Shown: positions 17,801-25,496, counted from the first letter of the stretch. The stretch is DNA of 64,000 nucleotides from Clostridium sp. 1001271st1 H5 (GCF_005845215.1 NZ_SPHO01000001.1:543146-607145); one strand, 5' to 3'. The notes: generated by a model from the sequence alone, not told the origin. Numbers and translations: made by a program.

Positions 17801-18429
17801 GTGACGGATGGGCTTACGATATCGGCTTCGGCGGTGTAGACCACGTGCTGGCATCCGGTAAGGACATCAACATCATGGTATACGATACTGAGGTTTACTC
17901 CAATACAGGCGGCCAGTCTTCCAAGGCTACCAAGACAGGTGCTGTTGCACAGTTCGCTGCAGGCGGCAAGGATGTTAAGAAGAAAGACCTGGCCAGCATT
18001 GCAATGAGCTATGGTTATGTGTATGTTGCACAGATTTGTATGGGCGCTGATATGGCTCAGACTGTTAAGGCAATTGCCGAGGCAGAGGCTTATCCGGGAC
18101 CATCCCTGATTATTGCATACGCTCCATGTATCAACCATGGTATCAAGAAGGGCATGGACAAGGCTCAGACAGAGGAGAAGCTGGCTGTAGAGTGCGGTTA
18201 CTGGAACAACTTCCGTTACAATCCTGCAGCTGAGAAGAAGTTCAGTCTGGATTCCAAGGCTCCTAAGCTTGAGACCTATCAGGACTTCTTAAAGGGCGAG
18301 GTTCGTTACATGTCCCTGGCTATGAAGAATCCTGAGAGAGCAGCTGAGCTGTTTGCACGTAACGAGGCAGAAGCTAAGGAGCGCTACGCTTACTTAGAGA
18401 AGCTGGTTACACTGTACGGCAACGACTAA
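14893..18429 (+). CDS. nifJ: Pyruvate:ferredoxin (flavodoxin) oxidoreductase, single chain
   Basis: Oxidatively decarboxylates pyruvate to acetyl-CoA with reduction of ferredoxin, the central step of clostridial fermentation. At 1178 residues it is full length. Parts in order: the pyruvate-binding domain with YPITPSSPMAE (about 29-39), the CoA/transketolase C-terminal-like domain, a two-cluster ferredoxin domain (CIQCNFC about 694-700, CTGCGSC about 749-755), a further cluster ligand CAGCGE (about 818-823), and the TPP-binding domain with GDGWAYDIG (about 970) and NTGGQ. Codon use (many GTT, GCT and AAG) differs from neighbours and fits very high expression. It stands alone behind a structured leader and before a terminator. 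Confidence 0.97.
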   Translation: MARKMKTMDGNHAAAHASYAFTDVAAIYPITPSSPMAEATDEWATDGRTNIFGREVQITEMQSEAGAAGAVHGSLAAGALTTTYTASQGLLLMIPNLYKIAGEQLPGVFNVSARALASHALSIFGDHSDVYACRQTGCAMLCESSVQEVMDLTVVAHMASIKGKVPFINFFDGFRTSHEIQKIETWDYEDLKEMVDMDAVDAFRKHALNPNHPCQRGSAQNPDIFFQAREACNPYYDALPAIVQEYMDKVNAKIGTDYKLFNYYGAADAEHIIISMGSVNDTIEETIDYMVKQGQKVGVVKVRLYRPFCVQALIDAIPDTVKVISVLDRTKEPGAIGEPLYLDVVAALKGSKFDQVKILTGRYGLGSKDTTPAQIVAVYENTTKSPFTVGIVDDVTNLSLEIGAPLVTTPEGTTNCKFWGLGADGTVGANKNSIKIIGDNTDMYAQAYFDYDSKKSGGVTMSHLRFGHSPIKSTYLIRTANFVACHNPAYVRKYNMVQELVDGGTFLLNCPWDMEGLEKHLPGQVKKFIADHNINFYTIDGVKIGIETGMGPTRINTILQSAFFELTGIIPAEKANELMKAAAKATYGRKGEDVVQKNWAAIDAGAKGMHKVEVPDSWKNCEDEGLDYAVVTQGRKDVVDFVNNIQTKVSAQEGNSLPVSAFTEYADGSTPSGSSAYEKRGIAVKVPVWNPDNCIQCNFCAYVCPHAVIRPVAMTADEAAKAPADMKMKDMTGMAGYKFAMTISALDCTGCGSCANVCPGMKGNKALVMESLEANLGEQAIFDFGQSLPIKEEVLAKFKENTVKGSQFRQPLLEFSGACAGCGETPYAKLITQLFGDRMYIANATGCSSIWGNSSPSTPYTVNAKGQGPAWDNSLFEDNAEFGYGMLLAQNAIRDGLKAKVESVMANEKATDEMKAACKEWLDTFGIGALNGTATDKLVAVLDGVDCDVCRDIVKNKDFLAKKSQWVFGGDGWAYDIGFGGVDHVLASGKDINIMVYDTEVYSNTGGQSSKATKTGAVAQFAAGGKDVKKKDLASIAMSYGYVYVAQICMGADMAQTVKAIAEAEAYPGPSLIIAYAPCINHGIKKGMDKAQTEEKLAVECGYWNNFRYNPAAEKKFSLDSKAPKLETYQDFLKGEVRYMSLAMKNPERAAELFARNEAEAKERYAYLEKLVTLYGND

Positions 18430-18466
18430 TCTAAGTCAGAATTGAATATTTGATAGATAAATATGG

Positions 18467-18498
18467 ACCCCGGAGGGCTTAGGCTCCCCGGGGTTTTG
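18467..18498 (+). terminator. Terminator after nifJ
   Basis: ACCCCGGAG pairs with CTCCCCGGGGT (one bulge), followed by TTTT. Confidence 0.75.
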
Positions 18499-18538
18499 TA
18501 TATTCTGTTTCCAGAAGGGGATAATACTGGAAGAAAGG

Positions 18539-19717
18539 ATGTGTGATACCAGTATGTTAGAAGAGAAGGCAATGGTTCAATTTCTGAACCGATTTACAGA
18601 TTATCCCTTTTTGGTAAAATGGAAGGACCATGAAGACCGGGTAGGCCACGGCAATCCCATGTTTGCCGTTGATATCAGGGAAACCATACCGGTGAAGAAG
18701 CTGATGGACAGCACCTCCCTGGCCTTGGGAGAAGCCTATATGAAGGGCAAACTGGAGGTGGAGGGGAATCTGTATGAGGCCCTGGACCATTTCCTGGGGC
18801 AGATGGACCGTTTTTCCGTGAACAGCCTGCATCTGAGGAAACTTCTTCATCCCTCTAATTCCAGGAAGAACCAGCAGATGGAGGTTTCTTCCCACTATGA
18901 TATCGGCAATGATTTTTATAAGCTGTGGCTGGACGAAACCATGAATTATTCCTGCGGATATTTTAAGACGGAACATGATTGCCTCTATGAGGCCCAGGTG
19001 AACAAGACGGACTATATTCTGAAGAAGCTGGCGCTGAAACAGGGCATGAGCCTTCTGGATGTGGGCTGCGGCTGGGGATTTCTGCTAATCAGGGCCGCTA
19101 AGGAATACGGAGTCAGAGGAACCGGCATCACCCTGAGTACGGAGCAGTATGAGGGCTTTAAAAAGCGCATAGAAGAGGAAGGACTGGAGCATCTTCTAAA
19201 TGTGCAGCTCATGGATTACAGGGATTTGCCGAAAAGCGGCATGAAATTTGACCGCGTGGTCAGCGTGGGAATGGTGGAGCATGTGGGCAGGGAAAACTAC
19301 GGCAGGTTTATGGACTGCGTGGACAAGGTGCTGAATCCGGGCGGTGTATTTCTCCTTCATTTCATCAGCAGCCAGAAGGAACATGCAGGTGACCCCTGGA
19401 TTAAGAAATATATCTTTCCGGGCGGGGTTATTCCCAGCCTCAGGGAAATTATTTCCCTGATGGCAGAACATGATTTCCATATCCTGGATGTGGAGAACCT
19501 GAGAAACCATTACAACAGGACATTGCTGTGCTGGGAAAAGAATTTCAAGGAACATGAATCGGAAATAAAGGACATGTTTGATGAGGAATTTGTCCGGATG
19601 TGGGATTTGTATCTGTGCTCCTGCGCAGCTACCTTCCACAATGGAGTCATTGACCTTCACCAGATACTGGTGAGCAAGGGCGCAAACAATGAGCTGCCTA
19701 TGGTGCGGTGGTATTAG
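18539..19717 (+). CDS. cfa: Cyclopropane-fatty-acyl-phospholipid synthase family methyltransferase
   Basis: A 392-residue SAM-dependent methyltransferase. The CFA-family core is clear: SSHYDIGNDFYKLWLDETMNYSCGYF (in parts, about 120-146) followed by the SAM-binding LLDVGCGWGF (about 177-186), GITLS, and VSVGMVEHVG (about 241-250). These enzymes add a methylene bridge to unsaturated lipid chains at the membrane surface. The N-terminal extension of about 100 residues is also usual in the family. The start at 18539 is supported by GGAAGAAAGG directly upstream; ATG 18554 has no site. It is probably monocistronic, between the nifJ terminator and a hairpin at 19734-19767. Confidence 0.88.
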   Translation: MCDTSMLEEKAMVQFLNRFTDYPFLVKWKDHEDRVGHGNPMFAVDIRETIPVKKLMDSTSLALGEAYMKGKLEVEGNLYEALDHFLGQMDRFSVNSLHLRKLLHPSNSRKNQQMEVSSHYDIGNDFYKLWLDETMNYSCGYFKTEHDCLYEAQVNKTDYILKKLALKQGMSLLDVGCGWGFLLIRAAKEYGVRGTGITLSTEQYEGFKKRIEEEGLEHLLNVQLMDYRDLPKSGMKFDRVVSVGMVEHVGRENYGRFMDCVDKVLNPGGVFLLHFISSQKEHAGDPWIKKYIFPGGVIPSLREIISLMAEHDFHILDVENLRNHYNRTLLCWEKNFKEHESEIKDMFDEEFVRMWDLYLCSCAATFHNGVIDLHQILVSKGANNELPMVRWY

Positions 19718-19733
19718 GATTGGGACATGCGGT

Positions 19734-19767
19734 GCGCGGAAATGGAGGAAGGAGGCCATTTCTGCGC
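19734..19767 (+). terminator. Hairpin after cfa, terminator-like
   Basis: GCGCGGAAATGG pairs with CCATTTCTGCGC (one wobble) around 10 bases. Only a short T-rich stretch follows, so termination may be partial. Confidence 0.45.
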
Positions 19768-19865
19768 TCCGTGTTTCAGAGTATGGTTTTATAGATCTAT
19801 ATCTGATATAATTTAGGAATGTAGGGCTGGGAGAGGCTGGATGATTGGTTAAGGAGCAGGAGAAA

Positions 19866-20210
19866 ATGAGAACAAAAAAAGATTTGATTACATACTGTCT
19901 TACCTATAAAGACGTATATGAAGACTACCCCTTCCGGGACCATGAGTGGACTGTTATACGCCACCGGTCCAACAAGCGGGTATTTGCCTGGATATACAGA
20001 AGGGAGGGTCAGGTCTGCATTAATCTGAAATGCGCGCCTGAGTGGATTGAGTTCTGGCGCAAGGCATATTCCGGTGTGCGTCCGGGATATCATTTGAATA
20101 AGAAGCACTGGAATACAGTCATACTGGATGGCAGTGTCCCGGAGGAGGACATCAGGCGGATGATAGGAGAAAGCTATGATTTGACAAGGGACCGCAGTAA
20201 AGAACAATAA
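19866..20210 (+). CDS. MmcQ/YjbR family protein
   Basis: A 114-residue protein of the MmcQ/YjbR DNA-binding-like family (CyaY-like fold). Family features seen: an N-terminal helix followed by [15 protein letters not shown], then a [18 protein letters not shown] strand pair and [16 protein letters not shown] near the C-terminus. The biochemical role is not established. I chose ATG 19866 because AGGAGCAGGAG precedes it; the in-frame TTG at 19845 has no site. The next gene (DUF1653) starts 20 bases downstream, so the two are likely co-transcribed. Confidence 0.8.
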   Translation: MRTKKDLITYCLTYKDVYEDYPFRDHEWTVIRHRSNKRVFAWIYRREGQVCINLKCAPEWIEFWRKAYSGVRPGYHLNKKHWNTVILDGSVPEEDIRRMIGESYDLTRDRSKEQ

Positions 20211-20230
20211 TATATGACAGGAGAACAGGG

Positions 20231-20515
20231 ATGAATAAGCAGAATGAACACACAGGAATTGGCCCCGGCACAATTGTCAGGCATTTTAAGCGGGAGACCT
20301 TATCTGCCGGGGAAAAGAAAACCAACCGTTACCTTTATGTTGTCAGGGATATGGCCCACCATACTGAGACAGGAGAACTTCTGGTCATCTATCAGGCGCT
20401 GTACGGAGAGTTCAGAACCTTTGCCAGACCGGCAGAAATGTTTTTCTCTGAGGTGGACAGGGTAAAGTATCCGGAAATCAGGCAGCGCATGCGGTTTGAG
20501 GCGGTGTGCAGTTAG
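20231..20515 (+). CDS. DUF1653 domain protein
   Basis: A 94-residue protein matching DUF1653: [10 protein letters not shown] near the N-terminus, then [26 protein letters not shown] (in pieces) and [13 protein letters not shown], the conserved core of the family. The fold resembles small beta-rich nucleotide-related proteins, and the function is unknown. AGGAG lies 7 bases before the ATG. It follows the YjbR-like gene by 20 bases and ends before a strong bidirectional terminator. Confidence 0.85.
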   Translation: MNKQNEHTGIGPGTIVRHFKRETLSAGEKKTNRYLYVVRDMAHHTETGELLVIYQALYGEFRTFARPAEMFFSEVDRVKYPEIRQRMRFEAVCS

Positions 20516-20549
20516 AGACGGCTTCTGAACATGATAAAGAATAACGTGC

Positions 20550-20592
20550 AATCAAAAAACGGCAGAGACAAAAAACAATGCCGTTTTTTTAA
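20550..20592. terminator. Bidirectional terminator between DUF1653 and GNAT genes
   Basis: CAATCAAAAAACGGCA pairs with TGCCGTTTTTTTAATTG (in pieces), giving A- and T-rich flanks on both strands. It separates convergent genes. Confidence 0.75.
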
Positions 20593-20642
20593 TTGCTTGA
20601 TTTTGATGTGCCCCTATGGGAGAGGGCAGCAGGGATGAAGGG

Positions 20643-20915
20643 CTATTTGATTAAATCCTTGTATTCCGGATGCTTTTCAAACCATCTGACAGCATAGGAA
20701 CAGGTCAGAACAGCTTTCTTGTCCTGGGAGCGCAGATGCTCTGCCAGTGCTTCCATCAGTTTGCCGGCGATTCCCTGGCCGCGGAGAGAGTCGTCCACAA
20801 AGGTGTGGTTGATATCTGCTGCGCCATCAGCAGTGTCCGGAAATGTTACCTCAGCCAGCAGTTTATCCTGTTCATCATATAGGGCAATCTGATTTGGATG
20901 ATAAGTGAAATTCAT
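20643..20915 (-). CDS. GNAT-type N-acetyltransferase (YjdJ-like, short form)
   Basis: A 90-residue minimal GNAT protein. It has EVTFPDTADGAADINHTFVD-type strands, then the acetyl-CoA binding motif LRGQGIAGKLM (residues 44-54) and a C-terminal CSYAVRWFEKHPEY motif typical of the small PF14542 family, including human GTLF3B-like proteins. Acceptor substrates are unknown. AGGAGG lies 8 bases before the ATG. It is convergent with the DUF1653 gene. Confidence 0.85.
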   Translation of the reverse strand: MNFTYHPNQIALYDEQDKLLAEVTFPDTADGAADINHTFVDDSLRGQGIAGKLMEALAEHLRSQDKKAVLTCSYAVRWFEKHPEYKDLIK

Positions 20916-21053
20916 GGCAGGTCCTCCTGTATAGTGATTTTGGGACTGAACGTCCCGCTGTCATGTAATTATAGCACTGGGGACCTGGTTAAGCAACAGG
21001 CAGATGGAATTGCCATGGCTTCCGGAAGTTCTCCGGAGATTATCCGTAAGCTG

Positions 21054-21695
21054 TTAAGAAAATGGCAGCAGGAATTCCGGTATGCCGCTGGAATAGGGGG
21101 CAATATCGTACTGCTGGTAGTAAATGACAATCCCCCTTGGTGTCAGATAAAAATTTTCCGGATGAAAGGAATTGCGAAGGAGTTCAGGGTAATTGTCAAA
21201 ATAGGTGCTGGGGTTGGCTTTCAGCCTTTCCGAAATCTCAAACTGAATCCAATTCTGGATATCCTGGATATAGGAGGGATTGTCTTGATAAAAGTCGCTG
21301 AGTGTTAATTGTTTTCCATACTCAGCATCCCATGTCTCAGATGTCCGCAGTGTGGAGCCATGAGCTCCTCCTGTAAATGTATACTGCTCTGTATAAAGAC
21401 TGAAAATACAGTCCTGGTTATAAGTTACCACATAACTTACATTAAATTCATATGGAAAGAACGGAAAATTCCGGACGCGGCTGTAATTTGCTTCTTCGGC
21501 CGCTTGGGGATACAATACGGTCCGGCAGTATTTGCCTTTTTCGGCTGCCTGTGTGGCATAATACTGGTTTATGGTCTGTATGGCTTCCTGATTACAGGAA
21601 GCATCAAATTGCGGGTAACGAATCTGACAGTTAAGCACAATAGAATCCTGGTAATCCATCTGGTCTGTCAGGATATGTTGGGTTATGGTTTGCAT
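21054..21695 (-). CDS. DUF3298/DUF4163 domain protein (RsiV-like, no membrane anchor)
   Basis: A 213-residue protein. The N-terminal half resembles DUF4163 (YPQFDASCNQEAIQTINQYY), and the C-terminal half DUF3298 (FTGGAHGSTLRTSETWD, LSDFY, NFYLTPRGIVIYYQQYDIAPYSSG in pieces). These domains form the extracellular lysozyme-binding part of RsiV-type anti-sigma factors but also occur alone. No signal peptide or membrane helix is seen, so this copy is probably cytoplasmic or the anchor is elsewhere. I chose the ATG at 21695 (TGAGG upstream); the ATG at 21734 has no ribosome site. Confidence 0.75.
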   Translation of the reverse strand: MQTITQHILTDQMDYQDSIVLNCQIRYPQFDASCNQEAIQTINQYYATQAAEKGKYCRTVLYPQAAEEANYSRVRNFPFFPYEFNVSYVVTYNQDCIFSLYTEQYTFTGGAHGSTLRTSETWDAEYGKQLTLSDFYQDNPSYIQDIQNWIQFEISERLKANPSTYFDNYPELLRNSFHPENFYLTPRGIVIYYQQYDIAPYSSGIPEFLLPFS

Positions 21696-21796
21696 AAAAG
21701 CCTCATATGTTATGTTTTTACAATATATGTGCATGGCTGGCCATGTATGATTGATTCATGATTCCGGTGGGACATTCCTAAGTTTTGTTTTCAATC

Positions 21797-21825
21797 TTGA
21801 CACGAACATATGTTTGTGATATGAT
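21797..21825 (+). promoter_or_regulatory. Consensus promoter of the SOS-type gene
   Basis: TTGACA (21797-21802), a 17-bp spacer and TATGAT (21820-21825). The spacer holds the first LexA-like box. A strong promoter under tight operator control is the natural reading. Confidence 0.75.
21804..21815 (+). promoter_or_regulatory. LexA-like box 1 (SOS box)
   Basis: GAACATATGTTT matches the Firmicute LexA consensus GAAC-N4-GTTC at seven of eight defined bases. The flanks extend the dyad: CAC on the left and GTG on the right. It sits between the -35 and -10 boxes. Confidence 0.7.
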
Positions 21826-21837
21826 TGAATTATAAAA

Positions 21838-21849
21838 GAACATATGTTC
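21838..21849 (+). promoter_or_regulatory. LexA-like box 2 (SOS box)
   Basis: GAACATATGTTC is a perfect LexA operator, and the palindrome extends to AAGAACATATGTTCTT. It starts 34 bp after box 1 and lies just downstream of the transcription start. Confidence 0.8.
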
Positions 21850-21910
21850 TTAAACGGAATTTAGGGAGTCAATCTCTGAAGCAGAATCATAAAATACAGG
21901 AGGTAGCCAT

Positions 21911-22174
21911 ATGAAAATCACAAAAGACAATCTGAATGAAGTGTTATTTGAGAACCAGGATGCCAGGCTTTTGATTGAAGATGTTGTGACCCATACCAGT
22001 GCTAACCTCTATTATTACCATGATATAGAGATAACGGTTCAGAAGGCACTGGATATCTGGTATAAGGCCCGGGAGGCAGACGAGGAAGAGATTGGATTTT
22101 ACAGTGTGTCCTTCCTGGATTTTTCAAAGAAAGGGATGCCGGTGCCGGCAGGCTTGCAGCAAGCGTTCTCATAG
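21911..22174 (+). CDS. Unknown 87-residue protein under an SOS-type promoter
   Basis: A small soluble acidic protein (MKITKDNLNEVLFENQ...), mixed alpha/beta by eye, with an acidic stretch READEEEIGF near residue 55. There is no membrane segment, LysM domain or cysteine, so it does not resemble the YneA-type division inhibitor. AGGAGG lies 7 bases before the ATG. Transcription starts from a consensus promoter with two LexA-like boxes, so DNA damage induction is expected. The next small gene (22323) is 148 bases further and may or may not share the transcript. I do not recognise the family. Confidence 0.7.
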   Translation: MKITKDNLNEVLFENQDARLLIEDVVTHTSANLYYYHDIEITVQKALDIWYKAREADEEEIGFYSVSFLDFSKKGMPVPAGLQQAFS

Positions 22175-22322
22175 CTTTTTTGCAGACATAGTTTTCAGAG
22201 ACAGGATTTTTAAGGCTGTTATTAGAAACCCATTCCAGGGCGGACTGATTTCCGCTATATAAGAGAATGGGTATCAAAGAATACCTGACATCATGATAAA
22301 ACAGAAAGGTGGTTTTATACAA

Positions 22323-22547
22323 ATGGAAAATGGTTGCGGGATTAACCTGGAACAGGAGATGACGATTGAAAACCTATATTGTTTCATAAGGGCATCCCTG
22401 CAGGCATTACAGAACACAGACGGATACGGTGAGGCGGATTTTGTATGTCCTCTCTGTGGAAGAAAGGCCCATATAAAGCGCTTAAAGGGTGAGATTTATA
22501 ATACAGGTGAGATTGAGTGCAGATGCGGGTACTCGTTTCACTTTTAA
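22323..22547 (+). CDS. Small zinc-ribbon-like protein
   Basis: A 74-residue protein. After a helical N-terminal half (QEMTIENLYCFIRASLQAL) it has CPLC (about residues 43-46) and CRC near residue 68, a likely zinc-ribbon with one ligand contributed by a His or the first Cys of the second pair. Function is unknown. ATG 22323 has AAGGTGG about 10 bases upstream; the ATG at 22293 has no site. It lies between the SOS-type gene and the nucleotidyltransferase. Confidence 0.6.
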   Translation: MENGCGINLEQEMTIENLYCFIRASLQALQNTDGYGEADFVCPLCGRKAHIKRLKGEIYNTGEIECRCGYSFHF

Positions 22548-22614
22548 CAACAAGCAGATACCTGTGATTTCGCTGCTGTCAGTACATATCATCCGTCCCA
22601 TAGGTGTAATTGGT

Positions 22615-22643
22615 TTGCTTTCATCCGCCAGTCCTGCTATAAT
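22615..22643 (+). promoter_or_regulatory. Promoter of the nucleotidyltransferase-HD pair
   Basis: TTGCTT (22615-22620), a 17-bp spacer and TATAAT (22638-22643), 31 bases before the ATG at 22674. Confidence 0.6.
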
Positions 22644-22673
22644 GGCATAAATGATACTAAAAAGGAGTATTGT

Positions 22674-23702
22674 ATGACCTTAGGACAAATAAAAGAGAGG
22701 CTGCAGACCCAAGAATATGATTTTTTAAGAACGGATGCGCACCTGGGCCGTCATGTTATACTGCTGACACTGGGAGGAAGCCATGCCTACGGGACCAGCA
22801 CAGATACCAGCGACCTTGATATTCGCGGGTGCGCCCTGAACAGTAAGAGGGAAATCCTGATTCATGAGGATTTCGGGCAGGTAACAGACCAGGATACTGA
22901 TACCACTATCTATGCCTTTCATAAGCTGATTCCCCTTCTGACCAATTGTAATCCGAATACGATAGAAATGCTGGGCAGCAGAGAAGAACATTATTTATAC
23001 CTATCGCCAGTGGGCAGGGAGCTTTTGGACCATGCCCACTTATTCTTATCCAAAAGGGCGGTCTATTCCTTTGGGGGATATGCAAACCAACAGCTGCGCA
23101 GGCTGGATAACAAGGCTGCCCGCCTTGTGGGACAGGCGGACAATGAGAGACACATACTGAAAACCATAGAGCATGCCTCCTTTGACTGGAAGAACCGGTA
23201 TTTTTATATGCCGGAGGACAGTATTAAGCTGTATATTGACAAAGCCGTCCAGGAAGAATATGATAGTGAGATATTTATGGACATTACGCTGAAGCATTAT
23301 CCCCTGAGGGATTATAAATGTCTGTGGTCAGAGATGCAAAGCATTGTAAAATCCTATGCAAAGGTGGGAAAGAGGAATCAGAATGCCATCGGCCATGGTA
23401 AGCTGGGCAAGCATATGATGCATCTCATCCGTCTTTACATGATGTGCCTGGATATCCTGGAGAAAGAACAGATTGTGACTTATCGGGAAAAGGAACACGA
23501 CCTTCTTATGGATATAAGGAATGGCCGGTATCTGGATGAAAACAGGCAGCCTGTGCCGGAGTTTTTTGAGATGGTGGATGAATATGAAAAGCGCCTGGAT
23601 TATGCCCGGAAAAACACATCCTTGCCGGAAGAACCGGATATCAGGAAAATCAATGATTTTGCAGCCAGCGTAAATGAGAGGGTGGTAAAAGGTGAATTGT
23701 AA
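22674..23702 (+). CDS. Nucleotidyltransferase superfamily protein (RlaP / PF10127 type)
   Basis: A 342-residue protein with a DNA polymerase beta-type nucleotidyltransferase core near the N-terminus: LTLGGSHAYGTSTDTSDLDIRG (in pieces, residues 31-52). The GS motif and the DxD of SDLDIRG are the metal and NTP ligands. The rest is helical. Related proteins are known as predicted RNA ligase-associated or phage-linked nucleotidyltransferases, with substrates largely unknown. Its last codons overlap the start of an HD-domain gene by 11 bases, implying coupled translation and joint action on a nucleotide or RNA. Confidence 0.82.
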   Translation: MTLGQIKERLQTQEYDFLRTDAHLGRHVILLTLGGSHAYGTSTDTSDLDIRGCALNSKREILIHEDFGQVTDQDTDTTIYAFHKLIPLLTNCNPNTIEMLGSREEHYLYLSPVGRELLDHAHLFLSKRAVYSFGGYANQQLRRLDNKAARLVGQADNERHILKTIEHASFDWKNRYFYMPEDSIKLYIDKAVQEEYDSEIFMDITLKHYPLRDYKCLWSEMQSIVKSYAKVGKRNQNAIGHGKLGKHMMHLIRLYMMCLDILEKEQIVTYREKEHDLLMDIRNGRYLDENRQPVPEFFEMVDEYEKRLDYARKNTSLPEEPDIRKINDFAASVNERVVKGEL

Positions 23703-24486
23703 TCATGATGTGCCGGTATCTGCGGCCTGCATCATAAGGGAACTGGAACACAGAGGATGGGAGCTGACAAAAGCCCAGACTTTGAATGGGGATAACTGGG
23801 AGGATATCCTGTTTACCCTGGTACCGGAACTCAGAACCATGTGCGGATTTCAACAGAATAATCCCTACCATGTATATGATGTATGGAAGCATACGGCAGA
23901 GGCGCTTAAAACGGCAGGAGATGACACCATTGTGGCCTTGACCGTATTGTTTCACGATATTGGAAAACCCCAATGCTATACGGAAGATGAAGACGGAAGA
24001 GGGCATTTTTACGGACATGGACCTGTAAGTGCCGGGATTACCAATCTGGTGATGAAACGGCTGAAATTTGATGAGCAGACCATTGATACAGTAGTGGAAC
24101 TGGTAAAATACCATGACGCTGACCTTCACGAAAAGCGAAGGAGTATCAGGACATGGCTGGACCGGTTGGGAGAAAAACAGTTCCGGCGGCTGCTTGAAGT
24201 ACGCCGGTGTGACGTGAGCGGCCAGAATCCTGCCTGCCTGTCTGAACGGCTGGCCAGAATCAACCGTCTGGAGGCCCTTCTTGATGAGGCAATGGAGCAG
24301 GCCGGACAGTTTCACATTAAGGATTTAGATATTGATGGAAGTGATTTGATACAGATTGGTTATGCGCCGGACAGCTCTATTGGAAACACGCTGTCTAAGC
24401 TGGCAGACCAGGTGGCAGAAGGCGTCACGGAGAACAAAAGGGATATATTACTGCGGGAAGCAGGCCGGTGGCTGATACGTGAATAA
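23692..24486 (+). CDS. HD-domain protein resembling the HD part of CCA-adding enzymes
   Basis: A 264-residue protein starting at GTG 23692, inside the preceding gene. The HD motif is LFHDIGKP (about residues 86-93), with a preceding His region (YHVYDVWKHT, about 63-72) and later HGPVSA and YHDADL. The arrangement matches the HD domain of bacterial CCA tRNA nucleotidyltransferases, but no nucleotidyltransferase domain is in this chain. That activity may come from the partner encoded just upstream. It is probably a metal-dependent phosphohydrolase on nucleotides or RNA 3' ends. A terminator follows. Confidence 0.82.
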   Translation: MNCNHDVPVSAACIIRELEHRGWELTKAQTLNGDNWEDILFTLVPELRTMCGFQQNNPYHVYDVWKHTAEALKTAGDDTIVALTVLFHDIGKPQCYTEDEDGRGHFYGHGPVSAGITNLVMKRLKFDEQTIDTVVELVKYHDADLHEKRRSIRTWLDRLGEKQFRRLLEVRRCDVSGQNPACLSERLARINRLEALLDEAMEQAGQFHIKDLDIDGSDLIQIGYAPDSSIGNTLSKLADQVAEGVTENKRDILLREAGRWLIRE

Positions 24487-24488
24487 AC

Positions 24489-24518
24489 TGGGCCGTCACT
24501 ATGTGGCGGTCTTTTTTT
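24489..24518 (+). terminator. Terminator after the HD-domain gene
   Basis: GGCCGTCAC and GTGGCGGTC form a 9-bp stem around TAT, followed by seven T residues. Confidence 0.8.
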
Positions 24519-24643
24519 ACCAATCATTACCTTAAATATGTTTGGATTGCTAAATTTGGGACAGAATATAATAGAGAATAAATACCATGGGCAGTTGGCG
24601 GGTATCTGACTCAGGGCAGTTCAAACATTTTAAGGAGTAAATT

Positions 24644-25339
24644 ATGAAACGAATCGTTATATTGGGAGCCATGGCCCTGACCATATCACTGGCAGTGCCT
24701 ATGACAGCGCAGGCAGAAGAAAAGGGGACAGATATGGTACTCGCCGCACAGGGTGTGGTGAATGAATTCAAGACAGCCCTTCGGGATGCGGCCCATAAGA
24801 CAATCAAATTTGCTAATCAGGATGGAATCAATATTTATAAGGAACCCAGCACAGAGGCAGTGGTTTTGGACCAGGCATTACTGAATACATCCTTTGAGGT
24901 TTTGGGGGAATACGGCGATTGGTCAATGATAACAACAGAGGCAGGACATGCATATATTGAAACAAAATGTCTGTCAGGAATTGAGATACGGCGTCCTTCT
25001 TATTCAGAAGAGGACCTTTATATACTGGCTCATGTAATCTGCGGAGAGTCGCAGAACTGCCCGGATGAGGAGCAGCTGCTGGTGGGCTCCGTGGTATTGA
25101 ACCGGGTGAATCATCCCCAGTTTCCCGGTACCATCAAAGGAGTTGTATTTGCACCGGGGCAGTATTCCTGCACCAGGGATGGTAATTACTACCGTGAACC
25201 CACGGCAAGCAATTGGGCCAATGCAAAGTGGCTTCTGGAAAATGGAAGTATCCTGCCGGGGAACGTGGTCTGGCAGTCAGGAGGCAGACAGGGCAGGGGA
25301 GAATACCTGAGGACCCGATATCACAGTTATTGTTATTGA
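24644..25339 (+). CDS. Exported cell wall hydrolase, SleB type, with SH3-like domain
   Basis: A 231-residue secreted protein. It has a signal peptide (MKRIVILGAMALTISLAVPM, cleaved after AQA near residue 25), a small SH3-like region with VNEF...INIYKEPSTEAVVL (about 55-105), and a C-terminal Hydrolase_2/SleB domain (about 120-231). The domain starts DLYILAHVICGESQNCP with the catalytic Glu, then VVLNRVNHPQFPGTI and a GQYSCTRDGNYYR segment. SleB enzymes are lytic transglycosylases of spore cortex peptidoglycan, and relatives act in vegetative cells. A strong AAGGAG site precedes the ATG. It is monocistronic, with a terminator at 25375-25402. Confidence 0.88.
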   Translation: MKRIVILGAMALTISLAVPMTAQAEEKGTDMVLAAQGVVNEFKTALRDAAHKTIKFANQDGINIYKEPSTEAVVLDQALLNTSFEVLGEYGDWSMITTEAGHAYIETKCLSGIEIRRPSYSEEDLYILAHVICGESQNCPDEEQLLVGSVVLNRVNHPQFPGTIKGVVFAPGQYSCTRDGNYYREPTASNWANAKWLLENGSILPGNVVWQSGGRQGRGEYLRTRYHSYCY

Positions 25340-25374
25340 TTGGAGCTGTGAATAATGTTCCATATAAAATCATG

Positions 25375-25402
25375 CAGGGCGCTTGCGGGCGCTCTGTTTT
25401 TT
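25375..25402 (+). terminator. Terminator after the SleB-like gene
   Basis: CAGGGCGC and GGGCGCTCTG form a stem around TTGC, followed by a T run. Confidence 0.75.
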
Positions 25403-25466
25403 ATCCGGTAAATTGGATTCACGGAGGAGACTCGGGAAACAGTATCCATAAAATGTCATAAAAAGA

Positions 25467-25496
25467 TTGACGTTGTAATTTCAGGTGGCGTATACT
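25467..25496 (+). promoter_or_regulatory. Promoter of the DUF805 gene
   Basis: TTGACG (25467-25472), an 18-bp spacer and TATACT (25491-25496), 82 bases before the start codon. Confidence 0.55.
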
